Assembly (NCBI RefSeq): GCF_003946865.1
Contig: NZ_QXTH01000001.1
Coordinates: forward strand, 248,001 to 312,000
Origin: Antribacter gilvus
GTDB taxonomy: Bacteria > Actinomycetota > Actinomycetes > Actinomycetales > Cellulomonadaceae
Direction: 5' to 3'
Length of the DNA stretch: 64,000 bases
Made by a program: the position numbers and the translations under genes. Under the pieces are notes generated by a model, which saw only the letters and a program-made list of their open reading frames with translations, did no database searches and had not been told where the DNA came from. Positions 19,980 to 27,879 of the stretch are shown piece by piece. Every line of letters starts with the position of its first letter. Within the stretch, counting starts at the first letter, position 1.

Positions 19980-20849
19980 TCATACCCCAGGTCGTCGACC
20001 GCTCACACTCGATACGTCACGCGGCGGCATGCTCGGTCTCTGGCACAGCGACTCAAGGACATGTGCAGCACCGTGCTCTCCGATCGTGCCGGTGACGTGA
20101 TCGGCGGTCATGAGAACTTCCTCGGGCGCGTGTCCCATCGCCACGCCGTAGCCTGACCACTTCAGCATCTCAAGATCGTTCAGGCCGTCTCCTACGGCAA
20201 CCGTCTCATCCCGAGCGATCCCAAGGTGTCGACGGATTTCGTCCAGCTCGACGGCCTTCGATAGTCCTTGCTTCGTTACGTCGATCCAGTCCGGGCCGGC
20301 TGGAACGGCCGTGACTCCAGCCGAGTGGAGCTGTGCCGCCATCCCGGCTGCACCTTCCGCGTGGATGACCGCACGAGTCACCGGTCGCGACCACAAGTCC
20401 CGCTCGCTGACGATGCGCTGCTTCCCGTTCAGCAGGCCAGGGCCGAAACGGACATTGACACGAAATCCCCGTCCGATCTCTTCAACAGCCATGAACGCGT
20501 CCGGGATGGCACACATCGCATAGGAGAACGCACCCTGGGGGTCGAACACGCGCGTTGAGACAACCTTGTATGGCTTCCACCAGTGACCCGTGAACCGCCC
20601 GGTGATCGCGCCGTTCGAGGCCACGAACCAGCCTCGCGTGAGTCCGAGCTGCTGAGCGATTGGCAGCACGCCGACGAGCGATCGACCAGTGGCGAGAACA
20701 ACCTCGATGCCTTCCGCTCGTACCCGCTCGATCGCAAGCCGCGTCACCTGGGGCACGATCCCGTCGCGACCGATAATCGTCCCGTCGATGTCGAGGGCGA
20801 CCAACTTCGCCGCGAGGCGTTGCGTTGCGTATGTGTCCATGGGGATCAC
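19980..20849 (-). CDS. Cof-type HAD-family phosphatase
   Basis: A 289-aa hydrolase with HAD motif I LVALDIDGTIIGRDG, motif II VVLATGRS, a conserved lysine (KQGLSKAVEL) and motif IV VGDGLNDLEMLKWSGYGVAMG. This is the complete Cof/SuppB set for sugar-phosphate or nucleotide phosphatases with a C2 cap. GTG 20849 or ATG 20840 could start it. It is unusual as cargo of an integrative element and lies downstream of the XRE-DUF5753 operon in the same direction, 39 bp away. It may be co-transcribed with that module. The substrate is unknown. Confidence 0.8.
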   Translation of the reverse strand: MIPMDTYATQRLAAKLVALDIDGTIIGRDGIVPQVTRLAIERVRAEGIEVVLATGRSLVGVLPIAQQLGLTRGWFVASNGAITGRFTGHWWKPYKVVSTRVFDPQGAFSYAMCAIPDAFMAVEEIGRGFRVNVRFGPGLLNGKQRIVSERDLWSRPVTRAVIHAEGAAGMAAQLHSAGVTAVPAGPDWIDVTKQGLSKAVELDEIRRHLGIARDETVAVGDGLNDLEMLKWSGYGVAMGHAPEEVLMTADHVTGTIGEHGAAHVLESLCQRPSMPPRDVSSVSGRRPGV

Positions 20850-20888
20850 ACTGTCGGTGTACCCGGGGTTCTGCGACTCACTTTCCTG

Positions 20889-21707
20889 TTATTGCAAAAG
20901 TTCGTCTCGAACGCTCTCAAGCTTGGCGCTCAAGTCGTCGCCGAATAATGCATGCTCAGCGAACCCGTCAAACTTCGCGACATAGAGGGCCACGTCCCTG
21001 GGGTCGGTGACTACCACTTTCGCATGGACCGTCTCGACGGTTACCGAGCGATCGTCGCGAATCACAAAGGCATGGCTGGGTATGTCGTGCTTTGGGCCGG
21101 TGATTGGCACTACGCGTAGATCGATGTTCGGTAGGCGGGTGAGGGAGATGAGCCGGTCGATCTGGCCTGCCATAACGAGCGGAGGAACGATCAGCCATCG
21201 CAATACGGGCTCGGTGATCACGAACCGGAGCGTCTTGGAGTCGTCGTACAGGACTTCCTGCCGTTCAAGCCGTGCGCTGATCGTTTGTCGCACGGTTTCC
21301 TCCGTCAGATCAGCGTGACGGGACAGAATTGCTCGCATGTACTCCGGGGTCTGGAGCAAACCGGGGACAAGCGCCGGCTGAAACACGCGCAGAAGCCCCA
21401 TCGTGGCTTCGATCTCTTGCAGCTTCTTCTGCGCCTTGTGGAGTCCTGCGCGTTGTATGAGACGCCAGGCTGTGGCCTCGGTGGCGACCGCACGGGCGGC
21501 GTCCATGTATTCCGACTTCACCGAATCGGATACGCCGATGGCGGTAAGGATTCGGTCCACGTCGTCCGCGCTGGGCGAGAGTTTCCCCGTCTCGACCTTG
21601 CTCAGCTTGCTCGCGGACATGACAGCGCTGCGGGCAACGACCTTCGCCTCGATACGGGAGGCTTGCCGTAGTGCCCGCAGCGCTGCACCCAGCTCCGCGC
21701 GATTCAC
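20889..21707 (-). CDS. XRE-family HTH regulator with DUF5753 domain
   Basis: A 272-aa protein. The N-terminal XRE helix-turn-helix (RIEAKVVARSAVMSASKLSKVETG) is joined to a C-terminal DUF5753 domain recognised by FQPALVPGLLQTPEYMRAIL and the late FVIRDDRSVTVETVHAKVVV. Such proteins are common in Streptomyces and relatives and pair with small partner proteins, as in the Scr1/Scr2 toxin-antitoxin pairs. The start GTG 21707 overlaps the upstream stop (GAGTGA), so it is coupled to the DUF6879 gene. It probably represses or activates this three-gene unit. Confidence 0.82.
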   Translation of the reverse strand: MNRAELGAALRALRQASRIEAKVVARSAVMSASKLSKVETGKLSPSADDVDRILTAIGVSDSVKSEYMDAARAVATEATAWRLIQRAGLHKAQKKLQEIEATMGLLRVFQPALVPGLLQTPEYMRAILSRHADLTEETVRQTISARLERQEVLYDDSKTLRFVITEPVLRWLIVPPLVMAGQIDRLISLTRLPNIDLRVVPITGPKHDIPSHAFVIRDDRSVTVETVHAKVVVTDPRDVALYVAKFDGFAEHALFGDDLSAKLESVRDELLQ

Positions 21708-22231
21708 TCTCCGTACTCTGCCCACCAATCGGCGAACGGCACAGCATGCGCAAGAGCCGTGTCCCGGTAACGCGCATACTCCGGGCCATCGTCGTCCTGC
21801 AAGACGTCAGCTCCAGCGAACTTGCCCGCGTCGTAGCTGAACCGCGCCGGTGTTGTCCCGTCGAAGAGCCAGAAGTCCCCGACGTGATCAGGCAGCGGGT
21901 TGGCACGCTCGGTGACATCGAGGATGTAGAACTCCTCCCCTGCCGTGGTGTTCGTGACGTACCCCCACCCCAACTCGAATCGGAGGTACGTCGTCAAGGG
22001 TCGGCTCAGGACATGCACCCGGTACATGCGCCGTCCGGCGTCCGTGTGCCCGCGAACTTCGCTCAGCCAGTCGGTGTTGTAGTCGGCAGGCTTGGGCCGG
22101 CCCTCGCGGAACATCCGGTAGGCGTCCACGCTGCCCGACTGGCTGTAGTCGTCCAGAGTCTCCAGTCGGAACGCTTCCCGCTGGAAGGTCGCGAAGAGAT
22201 CCCCGATGGACCTACGCGCCGAACTGGTCAC
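21704..22231 (-). CDS. DUF6879-family protein
   Basis: A 175-aa protein with the DUF6879 pattern: an N-terminal FQREAFRLETLDDYS, a middle MYRVHVLSRPLTTYLRFELGWGYV and a C-terminal DFWLFDGTTPARFSYDAGKF ... YARYRDTALAHAVPF. In actinobacteria this family usually stands directly upstream of an XRE-DUF5753 regulator, as here. The function is unknown; partner or antitoxin-like roles are suspected from the context. Its start overlaps the upstream 64-aa gene by 20 bp and its stop overlaps the XRE start, so all three are translationally linked. Confidence 0.75.
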   Translation of the reverse strand: MTSSARRSIGDLFATFQREAFRLETLDDYSQSGSVDAYRMFREGRPKPADYNTDWLSEVRGHTDAGRRMYRVHVLSRPLTTYLRFELGWGYVTNTTAGEEFYILDVTERANPLPDHVGDFWLFDGTTPARFSYDAGKFAGADVLQDDDGPEYARYRDTALAHAVPFADWWAEYGE

Positions 22232-22406
22232 CGAACGCCTTCCGCACGAGGTCGAGGGGGATCTCCACGACGGTTTCGTGCCCGGGGATCGTCAGGCCGT
22301 GATCCTTCGGCGTCTCGCCCTGCACGAGGATCGTCCCCCTGTCGGTCTGGTAGATCGTCGGGCAGTCGTTCTTGTCGCAGGACGACGCAAGCGTGGTCAC
22401 CTTCAC
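22212..22406 (-). CDS. Small conserved protein preceding DUF6879/XRE-DUF5753 (64 aa)
   Basis: KVTTLASSCDKNDCPTIYQ opens the protein, with two cysteines in a C-x4-C spacing, and IPGHETVVEIPLDLVRKAFG closes it. Small proteins with this Cys-containing opening and a hydrophobic end accompany DUF6879/XRE operons in Streptomyces-like genomes. The GTG at 22406 follows a good GGGAGAG site. It is the first gene of the three-gene unit. I cannot give a function; the cysteines might bind metal or form a disulfide. Confidence 0.65.
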   Translation of the reverse strand: MKVTTLASSCDKNDCPTIYQTDRGTILVQGETPKDHGLTIPGHETVVEIPLDLVRKAFGDQFGA

Positions 22407-22677
22407 TGGACTCTCCCTCTTCGCCGGACAACCGTCCCCTCGATTCTTCGGGTACGAAGGGCCAGCGACAAGAGGGAAGACTTTCCAAGACGGGAAATCT
22501 CCCACCACAGCGAAGTCCGGCTGCTCCCGCGGATCGGCCGTATTCCTGCACGGCGGTGCAGCTAAAGAGCAGGAAGAGGCTACCCTGACCCCTCTCCGCC
22601 TCCCATGCGCTTGGCGACACACGACCGTCGGGATGATCGGGCGCGCGTCTGGCAACTTAACGATGCGGCGCCGTAGC

Positions 22678-22959
22678 ATGACCCGCGTGACCAGAAGTGG
22701 ACCGCTTGAGCCTGGTGACCCGAGGCACGGCACGACGAACGGATACGGCAACCTTGGCTGTCGGTGCACGGCCTGTCGCGAGGCAAATCGAATTAATCAC
22801 GCCGCCTACATGGCAGGCAAACGAGCTCGCGGCGAGATGCTCGGAACACACGGCACGGACCTTCGTTATGACACCGGCTGCCGCTGCGACATGTGCAGGG
22901 AAGCACACAACAAGAAGTCACGCGAGTACAAGCGAAAGCGTCGAGGAACGGGCAATTAG
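22678..22959 (+). CDS. Small Cys-rich, putative zinc-binding protein
   Basis: About 93 aa with two similar halves. Each has the pattern HGT-x-n-GCRC-x2-C-x-EA: HGTTNGYGNLGCRCTACREA and HGTDLRYDTGCRCDMCREA. This internal repeat with paired C-x-C-x2-C and upstream His suggests two zinc-binding knuckles. The tail is strongly basic (KKSREYKRKRRG), typical of nucleic-acid binding. Similar proteins are frequent in actinophages but without an assigned role. ATG 22678 was chosen; in-frame alternatives lie within 20 bp. It ends 4 bp into the convergent restriction gene. Confidence 0.65.
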   Translation: MTRVTRSGPLEPGDPRHGTTNGYGNLGCRCTACREANRINHAAYMAGKRARGEMLGTHGTDLRYDTGCRCDMCREAHNKKSREYKRKRRGTGN

Positions 22960-23750
22960 CCCTCTTCTTGCGCTTCCTCTTCGCCTGCAGGCTCTTTGAA
23001 TTCAGCCATCACATTGCCGACTAGCGCCCGCACATCAATGGCTTCTGGCGCAGGCCTGGCCCGTCCCTCCGCATAGGCCAACCGCGCCGCTGCAAGGTCT
23101 GCTAAGCGGACCGCCTGAATTACAATTACGCGGCGCAATCCAGCCGAGACCTCGCCTCGCTCGTGAGCGACTGCCGCAACGCGCGCGAGGGTCTCTGCCC
23201 GGCGTGCAATTCGGACATCGGGATGCTCGCGGTCCTCGCGCATGTCCGCTGGGATGAGGCCGAAGCGATGGGCGGCTGGCAGCGCGACGCGGGCTTGTGT
23301 ACTGGGCGGGATCTTCTCGTTTAGTATGGCCCGATACTTGGACTTCTCGATGGCGCTGAGATAGACCGAATATTCAAAAGCATCTAGCCGTCGCTTCATT
23401 GATGGATCAGCCCGCAGGAACTCCGTTGGATACAACTCGATTTCAGCAACTTCGAACGGATCTAGAATTCGGTAAGCCAGCGTATCTGAGCGCTGCCCGC
23501 GGAGGTGTCGACCGACGCGTGTTCCGAACTCCTCGGTTGTCTGTCCAACGTAAATTGGCTCACCATCATAGTCATAGAAGGCGTAAATCCCAATACACCT
23601 GGCCAACCTCTTGCCGCTCTCGGGATCGGTCTCGCCGAGGGCTGCATCGAGCAGATCTCGAAAACCCTTGACGAACCGCGTGGACATCGACTTCTTGGAC
23701 GGTGGCCGTCTCTCCGGCTGGTTGTACGACGCGACCCCACTGCTAGCCAT
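22956..23750 (-). CDS. GIY-YIG type II restriction endonuclease (Eco29kI-like)
   Basis: A 264-aa protein. The GIY-YIG core is visible: IGIYAFYDYDGEPIYVGQT supplies the GIY and YVG tyrosines. TRVGRHLRG supplies the Arg and His, AFEYSVYL the catalytic Glu and AILNEKIPPS the late Asn. This follows the active-site order described for Eco29kI, a SacII isoschizomer. The start ATG lies 8 bp inside the methyltransferase 3' end, so it is translated after its protective methylase. Recognition of CCGCGG is plausible but not shown. It is cargo of the element and likely protects the host or the element against other DNA. Confidence 0.8.
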   Translation of the reverse strand: MASSGVASYNQPERRPPSKKSMSTRFVKGFRDLLDAALGETDPESGKRLARCIGIYAFYDYDGEPIYVGQTTEEFGTRVGRHLRGQRSDTLAYRILDPFEVAEIELYPTEFLRADPSMKRRLDAFEYSVYLSAIEKSKYRAILNEKIPPSTQARVALPAAHRFGLIPADMREDREHPDVRIARRAETLARVAAVAHERGEVSAGLRRVIVIQAVRLADLAAARLAYAEGRARPAPEAIDVRALVGNVMAEFKEPAGEEEAQEEG

Positions 23751-24918
23751 TAGACACCACCTGCAGTTCGACACGCTCAGCGGTAGCCATCTCGCCACGA
23801 ACGAGCGGAGCGAGGTAGTTCTGACCAAGCCATGCGACGGCTGGCACAGCAACCGCGTCACCAAACCCAAAGAGGGCTTGGTTTGACCGTGCAGATTCTA
23901 GGTTGTAGTCCGGTGCACCCATGAGCCTCGCATACTCGCGGGGAGTCATCCAACGGACGCGAAGCCTCTTGTTCCCAAGCATAACGACAGCCTGCTTTGA
24001 TGAACCGCCGCGGGCGGTTCGCAGGCACCCGGAAACGTCGTCAGGGCGTACCTCCCACACCGGTATGCCGTTTCGGGTACGACGGTATGCGGTCCGGTAC
24101 TTCACGCCACTCGTCCGGCGAAGCTCGTTAACCCGCTCGATTTGCACAGGCGAAAGCGACGAGATGAAGCGCGACGTTCGCTCCTCGTCCCACCAGCGTG
24201 CGTCGGTCGAGGGCATCTCCTCGATCAGGGCTCCGAGGCCACTCGTAAGGGGGGCTGGCGGGTTGGGAAGTCGCGCACGATGCGTGGCCAACGTCGGGTC
24301 GCCAAAGACACCCTGAAGCCAGTCTGGGCGGAGTTCCGAGTTGGGGTCGGCGACGTCTTCGGGCGGGTTCTGTGCGCCGATTAGGAACAGGCGGGGCCGG
24401 GACTGCGGGATGAATCGTCGAGCATCGAGCGAGATCACGTCGACCGAGTAGCCCAAACCATTGAACGCCCGGATCGCGGCGGCAAGATCATCTCCACCGT
24501 GTGATGTCGCTAGCCCGATGACGTTCTCAAGCACTGCCACCTCAGGCCGCTTGTCGCCCAACTCCTCAAGGAGCCGGATAAAGTGCCAGAACGTACCTGA
24601 CTGCGTTCCTGCAAGGCCCGCACGTCCACCGGCAAGTGATAGGTCGGTACATGGTGATGACGCCCAGGCGAGCGAGGCGTCCGACGGCAGTTCGTCTGCC
24701 TGTACCTGGCCGATGTCTCCGAGTACGAACTTGTGGTCACGGCCGGCTTGCTCGTCTCCGAATTGGGCCTCGTACATGGCCCTCTTGTCCGCCTCGTAGT
24801 CGTTCGACCATGCCACGTCGAAACCCGCCTGTTCGAGCCCTAACCTCGCCAGGCCGATCCCAGCGAAGAACTCTAGAACCCTGGGCCTAGTCGGCGACAG
24901 CGAGGTCAGTTCGGACAT
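23743..24918 (-). CDS. C5-cytosine DNA methyltransferase (cognate of the GIY-YIG enzyme)
   Basis: At 391 aa, it has motif I LEFFAGIGLARLGLEQAG, motif IV SSPCTDLSL with the catalytic Cys, motif VI LENVIGL, motif VIII QSRPRLFLIG, a variable target region around residues 200-300, and motif X FGFGDAVAVPAVAWLG. This is a complete m5C methyltransferase. It overlaps the restriction gene by 8 bp and is divergent from vsr, the usual R-M-Vsr order. The product would methylate one cytosine of the palindromic site cleaved by the nuclease. Vsr next door repairs T:G mismatches created by deamination of that 5-methylcytosine. Confidence 0.93.
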   Translation of the reverse strand: MSELTSLSPTRPRVLEFFAGIGLARLGLEQAGFDVAWSNDYEADKRAMYEAQFGDEQAGRDHKFVLGDIGQVQADELPSDASLAWASSPCTDLSLAGGRAGLAGTQSGTFWHFIRLLEELGDKRPEVAVLENVIGLATSHGGDDLAAAIRAFNGLGYSVDVISLDARRFIPQSRPRLFLIGAQNPPEDVADPNSELRPDWLQGVFGDPTLATHRARLPNPPAPLTSGLGALIEEMPSTDARWWDEERTSRFISSLSPVQIERVNELRRTSGVKYRTAYRRTRNGIPVWEVRPDDVSGCLRTARGGSSKQAVVMLGNKRLRVRWMTPREYARLMGAPDYNLESARSNQALFGFGDAVAVPAVAWLGQNYLAPLVRGEMATAERVELQVVSNG

Positions 24919-25006
24919 GGCGCAACCCTACTGCCCGGGTCCGACATGGTCCGACATCGCCGCGCAGCGCTGTGCAACCACCCCGCACCCCAGACAGACT
25001 AGATGC

Positions 25007-25435
25007 GTGGAACCGGGACCAACCTCTCCGCGTGCTGCCGTTGACCCTGCGATTCGCGCAAAGATGCAGCGCGTCCGGAGCCGTGACACGAAGCCGGAGA
25101 TGGCCGTTCGACGTGAACTCCACAGGCGCGGCCGACGATACTTCGTACACCAAGCGGTGCTCCCTGGGCGTAGACGAGTTGACGTCGTCTTCCCTCGCAC
25201 CCGAGTCGCGGTCTTCATCGACGGGTGCTTCTGGCACTCTTGCCCAGACCACCTGCGCATGCCTGCCTCGAACTTGGACTACTGGGCGATGAAACTTCGG
25301 CGGAACCGTGAGCGAGATCGCCAGACTGACCGCGACCTCGAAGCTGCGGGCTGGACGGTAGTTCGCGTGTGGGAGCATGAGCCGCCCGACGCTGCGGCAG
25401 ATCGGATCGAGGCAGAACTTCCTACTCGGTCCTGA
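25007..25435 (+). CDS. vsr: Very short patch repair endonuclease
   Basis: A Vsr endonuclease of about 142 aa, which nicks next to T:G mismatches. Motifs: MQRVRSRDTKPEMAVRRELHRRG at the start of the domain, RVDVVFPRTRVAVFIDGCFWHSCPDH with the catalytic Asp and the zinc-site His/Cys, and the late VVRVWEHE. I chose GTG 25007 because homologues begin shortly before this KM-x-R-x-R-D-T-KPE motif. An ATG at 24917 would overlap the methyltransferase start region. It shares the divergent promoter gap with the C5 methylase, and the pair fits its mutation-avoidance role. Confidence 0.88.
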   Translation: MEPGPTSPRAAVDPAIRAKMQRVRSRDTKPEMAVRRELHRRGRRYFVHQAVLPGRRRVDVVFPRTRVAVFIDGCFWHSCPDHLRMPASNLDYWAMKLRRNRERDRQTDRDLEAAGWTVVRVWEHEPPDAAADRIEAELPTRS

Positions 25436-25595
25436 TCACTGCATCCTTGAGGAGAGCACGCACCACCGCGATCGCCTGCCATTCCTCGCTCGTCACGTCG
25501 TCCGCATCGTCGAACCGGAGCCATGCCTCACGATCACGAGAGGGCACCTCTGACGCGCTGAGAGTCTCGATCCGGGGTTTCGTGTGCTCAGTCAC
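25422..25595 (-). CDS. Small acidic hypothetical protein downstream of the integrase
   Basis: A 57-aa reading frame from GTG 25595 with coding-like third positions: TEHTKPRIETLSASEVPSRD, then a helix WLRFDDADDVTSEEWQAIAV. It lies 36 bp downstream of the integrase stop on the same strand and overlaps the vsr 3' end by 14 bp. No family is recognised. Small genes next to large serine integrases sometimes encode the recombination directionality factor; here that is only a positional guess. Confidence 0.4.
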   Translation of the reverse strand: MTEHTKPRIETLSASEVPSRDREAWLRFDDADDVTSEEWQAIAVVRALLKDAVIRTE

Positions 25596-25631
25596 GGATC
25601 GAGGCTCTCACGGGCCGTGGCAAGCGGCCTG

Positions 25632-27323
25632 TCAGTTCGAGACGGCCGCCCGGATGCGCTCTTCCCAGGTGGCCGGAACCCTCATTTCGATTCGCCCGCT
25701 CCGCTGATACACGAACGAAGGTCCGGTGTAGTCGGCTTCGTCCTCCGGCCACTCGAAGTCCACGTCATGACCGATGCTGTAGAGCTTCGGGTGATAGGGG
25801 CGTCCGCCGTCGGTCGGGTGAAGGATCCCATAGACACCAGCAGCCCGGAGGGCGGTGTTTCGCTCCTGGTCCGTAGTAAGGCGGCCCCAGACCTCGCGGT
25901 AGGTCTCGCCTGTTGGAACGTCGCGCCACTGGTCCGGCTCAACGGGAATTGCGGCAAGCGCCTCGCGTCGCTCGGTCAGGGCGAGGTACTGCCTGCGGAA
26001 CCGATCCAGTGAGGTCGGCGTGCCGTACAGGCCGGCTCGGCGGTCGTCTTCGAGCTCATCGAGCCCGCGATCAATCTCGGAAATCTGAGCGTCGTGGTTG
26101 CTCCCAGCTACGAACTCGCGGCGCACGACCTCAACGTCACCAACGAGGCCGAGGAACATCCGAGCGAGCTCCTTCTCTGCAGTCTCCCCCCGGATGCTCT
26201 TTCCAACCTTGCAGGCTGCACCTGTGTTGTTCCGCTTCGAGCACACGTAGTACAGCGTGCCGTGACCGTTGAGCCGCGTGTAGAGCGGGTCACCGCAGAT
26301 GCAAAACAGGATGCGGTGAAGCATGCGCCGATCGACGCGTACGGCACCTCGTCCGCGATGGTCTCCACGCTCGTTGATTGCTGCTTGCAGCTCCTGCCAT
26401 TCCGCAAGTGAGATGAGCGGGTCGGCGCGCTGCACGGGAGATCCGTCCTCGTTCGTAATGACGCGCGTTCGCTGCACCTCCTGGCCGTCGTCGCGCTCGA
26501 CCGTCACCCAGTGAGACGCCTGACCCAGCAGCGAGTGCGACCGCAGGATGTGATGCAGGTTCCCCGGTCGCCACTGGTAGCCCTTCGGCTCCTTGTTCCT
26601 CCGGATGCGCTGAACGTCCATCGACGTCGGGATACCGGCCTCGTTAAGCCAACGGCACGTGCCGTTAATGCTCTCGCCGTTGACGACGCGGCGCACGATC
26701 TCTCGCGCAATGCTTGCCGTGTTCTCCCCGTCGTCGTCAACAACGAGCACCCAACCGTTGCCGTCCGGAGACTTCATCTGGCGGTAGCCGTAAGGCACCT
26801 GTCCGCCTCTCCAGCGCCCGGCCTGCATCAGCCGATCGTGGGACGCTTTCATACGTTCCTTGATCGCGTCGTGCTCGTTCTCCGCGAACATCGAGAGCAT
26901 GCCGTAGAGCATGCGACCTTCTCGCGTGGCGAGGTTGAACCCGTTCTCAAGGGTGACGATCGACTTACCCTGTGCGAGTGCCCAGCGGCCGAGCTGGTGC
27001 GTGTGGATGATGCTCCGAGAGAGCCGATCGAGTCGCCAAGCGCAGAGCATGTCCCACTCGTCAGCACGCGAGGATTCCAGTGTTCGGCGGACTTCGACCT
27101 CTGAGGGGTCTTCCCTCCCGATGGTTCCCGGAAGCCACGGACCGAGTCCAGGCCGCTTCCAGGGTGCCTGGTCACCCTTGACACCTTCGTCGTCCTCGGT
27201 CCAGGCGACCACCTCATGACCGTTCGAGCTTGCCCAATGCGCTATGCGTGTGCGCTGGTCTTCCATCGACAGGCTGCCAGGCTTGAACTTGGACTGGCGG
27301 AGCACTCCGAGGACGCGAGCCAT
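25632..27323 (-). CDS. int: Large serine recombinase (site-specific integrase)
   Basis: 563 aa. The N-terminal resolvase domain opens RVLGVLRQSKFKPGSLSMEDQR, with the nucleophilic Ser in RQSK. It continues to WRLDRLSRSI, the conserved D-R-L-S-R, and MLYGMLSMFAENEHDAIKERM, the helix E region. A recombinase domain (VPYGYRQM ... ILRSHSLLGQ) and a zinc-ribbon domain follow (FCICGDPLYTR ... YYVCSKRN ... C), then a C-terminal coiled coil around DAQISEIDRGLDELEDDRR. The ATG at 27323 follows GGAGGG. The start is 50 bp from the attR core, the usual int-attP arrangement. It integrated the element into tadA and, with a directionality factor, could excise it. Confidence 0.95.
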   Translation of the reverse strand: MARVLGVLRQSKFKPGSLSMEDQRTRIAHWASSNGHEVVAWTEDDEGVKGDQAPWKRPGLGPWLPGTIGREDPSEVEVRRTLESSRADEWDMLCAWRLDRLSRSIIHTHQLGRWALAQGKSIVTLENGFNLATREGRMLYGMLSMFAENEHDAIKERMKASHDRLMQAGRWRGGQVPYGYRQMKSPDGNGWVLVVDDDGENTASIAREIVRRVVNGESINGTCRWLNEAGIPTSMDVQRIRRNKEPKGYQWRPGNLHHILRSHSLLGQASHWVTVERDDGQEVQRTRVITNEDGSPVQRADPLISLAEWQELQAAINERGDHRGRGAVRVDRRMLHRILFCICGDPLYTRLNGHGTLYYVCSKRNNTGAACKVGKSIRGETAEKELARMFLGLVGDVEVVRREFVAGSNHDAQISEIDRGLDELEDDRRAGLYGTPTSLDRFRRQYLALTERREALAAIPVEPDQWRDVPTGETYREVWGRLTTDQERNTALRAAGVYGILHPTDGGRPYHPKLYSIGHDVDFEWPEDEADYTGPSFVYQRSGRIEMRVPATWEERIRAAVSN

Positions 27324-27372
27324 CTTCAACCCTCCGGGTTCAGTCGGGGCGTTGTGTGATTCTACTTGACAG

Positions 27373-27387
27373 GAGGAGGCCCGGGAG
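27373..27387. repeat. attR core of the serine-integrase element
   Basis: GAGGAGGCCCGGGAG differs from the left core at one base (G for C at position 12). To its right the tadA reading frame resumes with CTCGCGCCCGTG. To its left is element DNA upstream of the integrase gene. Confidence 0.85.
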
Positions 27388-27879
27388 CTCGCGCCCGTGC
27401 ATCCCCACGTGGTGCCCCTGACGGCACGGCGTCCCAACGTCGAGGGCGCGGGCGGCGTGGACCTCGCGGAGCTCGTCCGGAACGCGCTGCGAATGCGGCC
27501 CGACCGCATCATCCTCGGCGAGTGCCGCGGCGCAGAGGTGCGTGAGGTGCTGCTGGCCATGAACACCGGGCACGACGGAGGCATGGCCACCGTCCACGCC
27601 AACTCGGTGGCGCAGGTGGCCGCCCGCCTGGAGGCGCTTGCTGCGCTCGCGGGCATGGCGCGGGACGCGGTCGCAGCCCAGACCGCTGCGGCGCTGGACG
27701 TGGTGCTCCACGTCCGCCGAGCGCGGGGCGTCCGGTTCCTCGCGGAGATCGGGCTGGTGGGACGTGACGACCGGGGCGAGCTGGAGGTGCGCGCGGCCGC
27801 GTGGTGGGACGGCGAGGGTCCCTTCGACGTGGACGTCGCGGCCTGGGGCGAGCTCACGAGGAGGTACGGACCGTGGTGA
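27388..27879 (+). pseudogene. tadA: tadA, 3' portion (Walker B and His box), severed from its promoter and 5' half
   Basis: 163 codons that continue the split tadA. RRPNVEGAGGVDLAELVRNALRMRPDRIILGE holds the Asp box and Walker B (RIILGE), and MNTGHDGGMATVHANS is the His box. A GTG at 27397 could start translation of this fragment, but it has no Walker A and would not hydrolyse ATP. Its stop overlaps the tadB-tadC start. Genes behind it may still be read from a promoter inside the element or from weak local signals. Confidence 0.93.

Larger units (their letters stand above)
14306..27387. mobile_element. 13.08-kb integrative element with serine integrase and restriction-modification cargo, inserted in tadA
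   Basis: Limits follow from the two 15-bp cores and the tadA reading frame, which is continuous outside them. The element has visibly lower GC than its surroundings. It carries replication-type and DUF2637 genes at the left, an excisionase-like HTH, unknown genes, regulators, a restriction-modification-Vsr set, and a large serine recombinase at the right whose start is 50 bp from attR. No capsid, terminase, tail, relaxase or FtsK-like transfer gene was found. It is therefore better described as an integrative (possibly mobilisable or satellite) island than a prophage. Confidence 0.88.

Noticed and set aside
14306-27387. Calling the element a prophage
   Set aside because: No terminase, portal, capsid, tail, holin or endolysin gene is present. 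Serine integrase and DUF2637 genes alone are shared by many integrative elements.
14306-27387. Calling the element a classical AICE or conjugative element
   Set aside because: No FtsK/TraSA-like translocase or relaxase was found among its genes.
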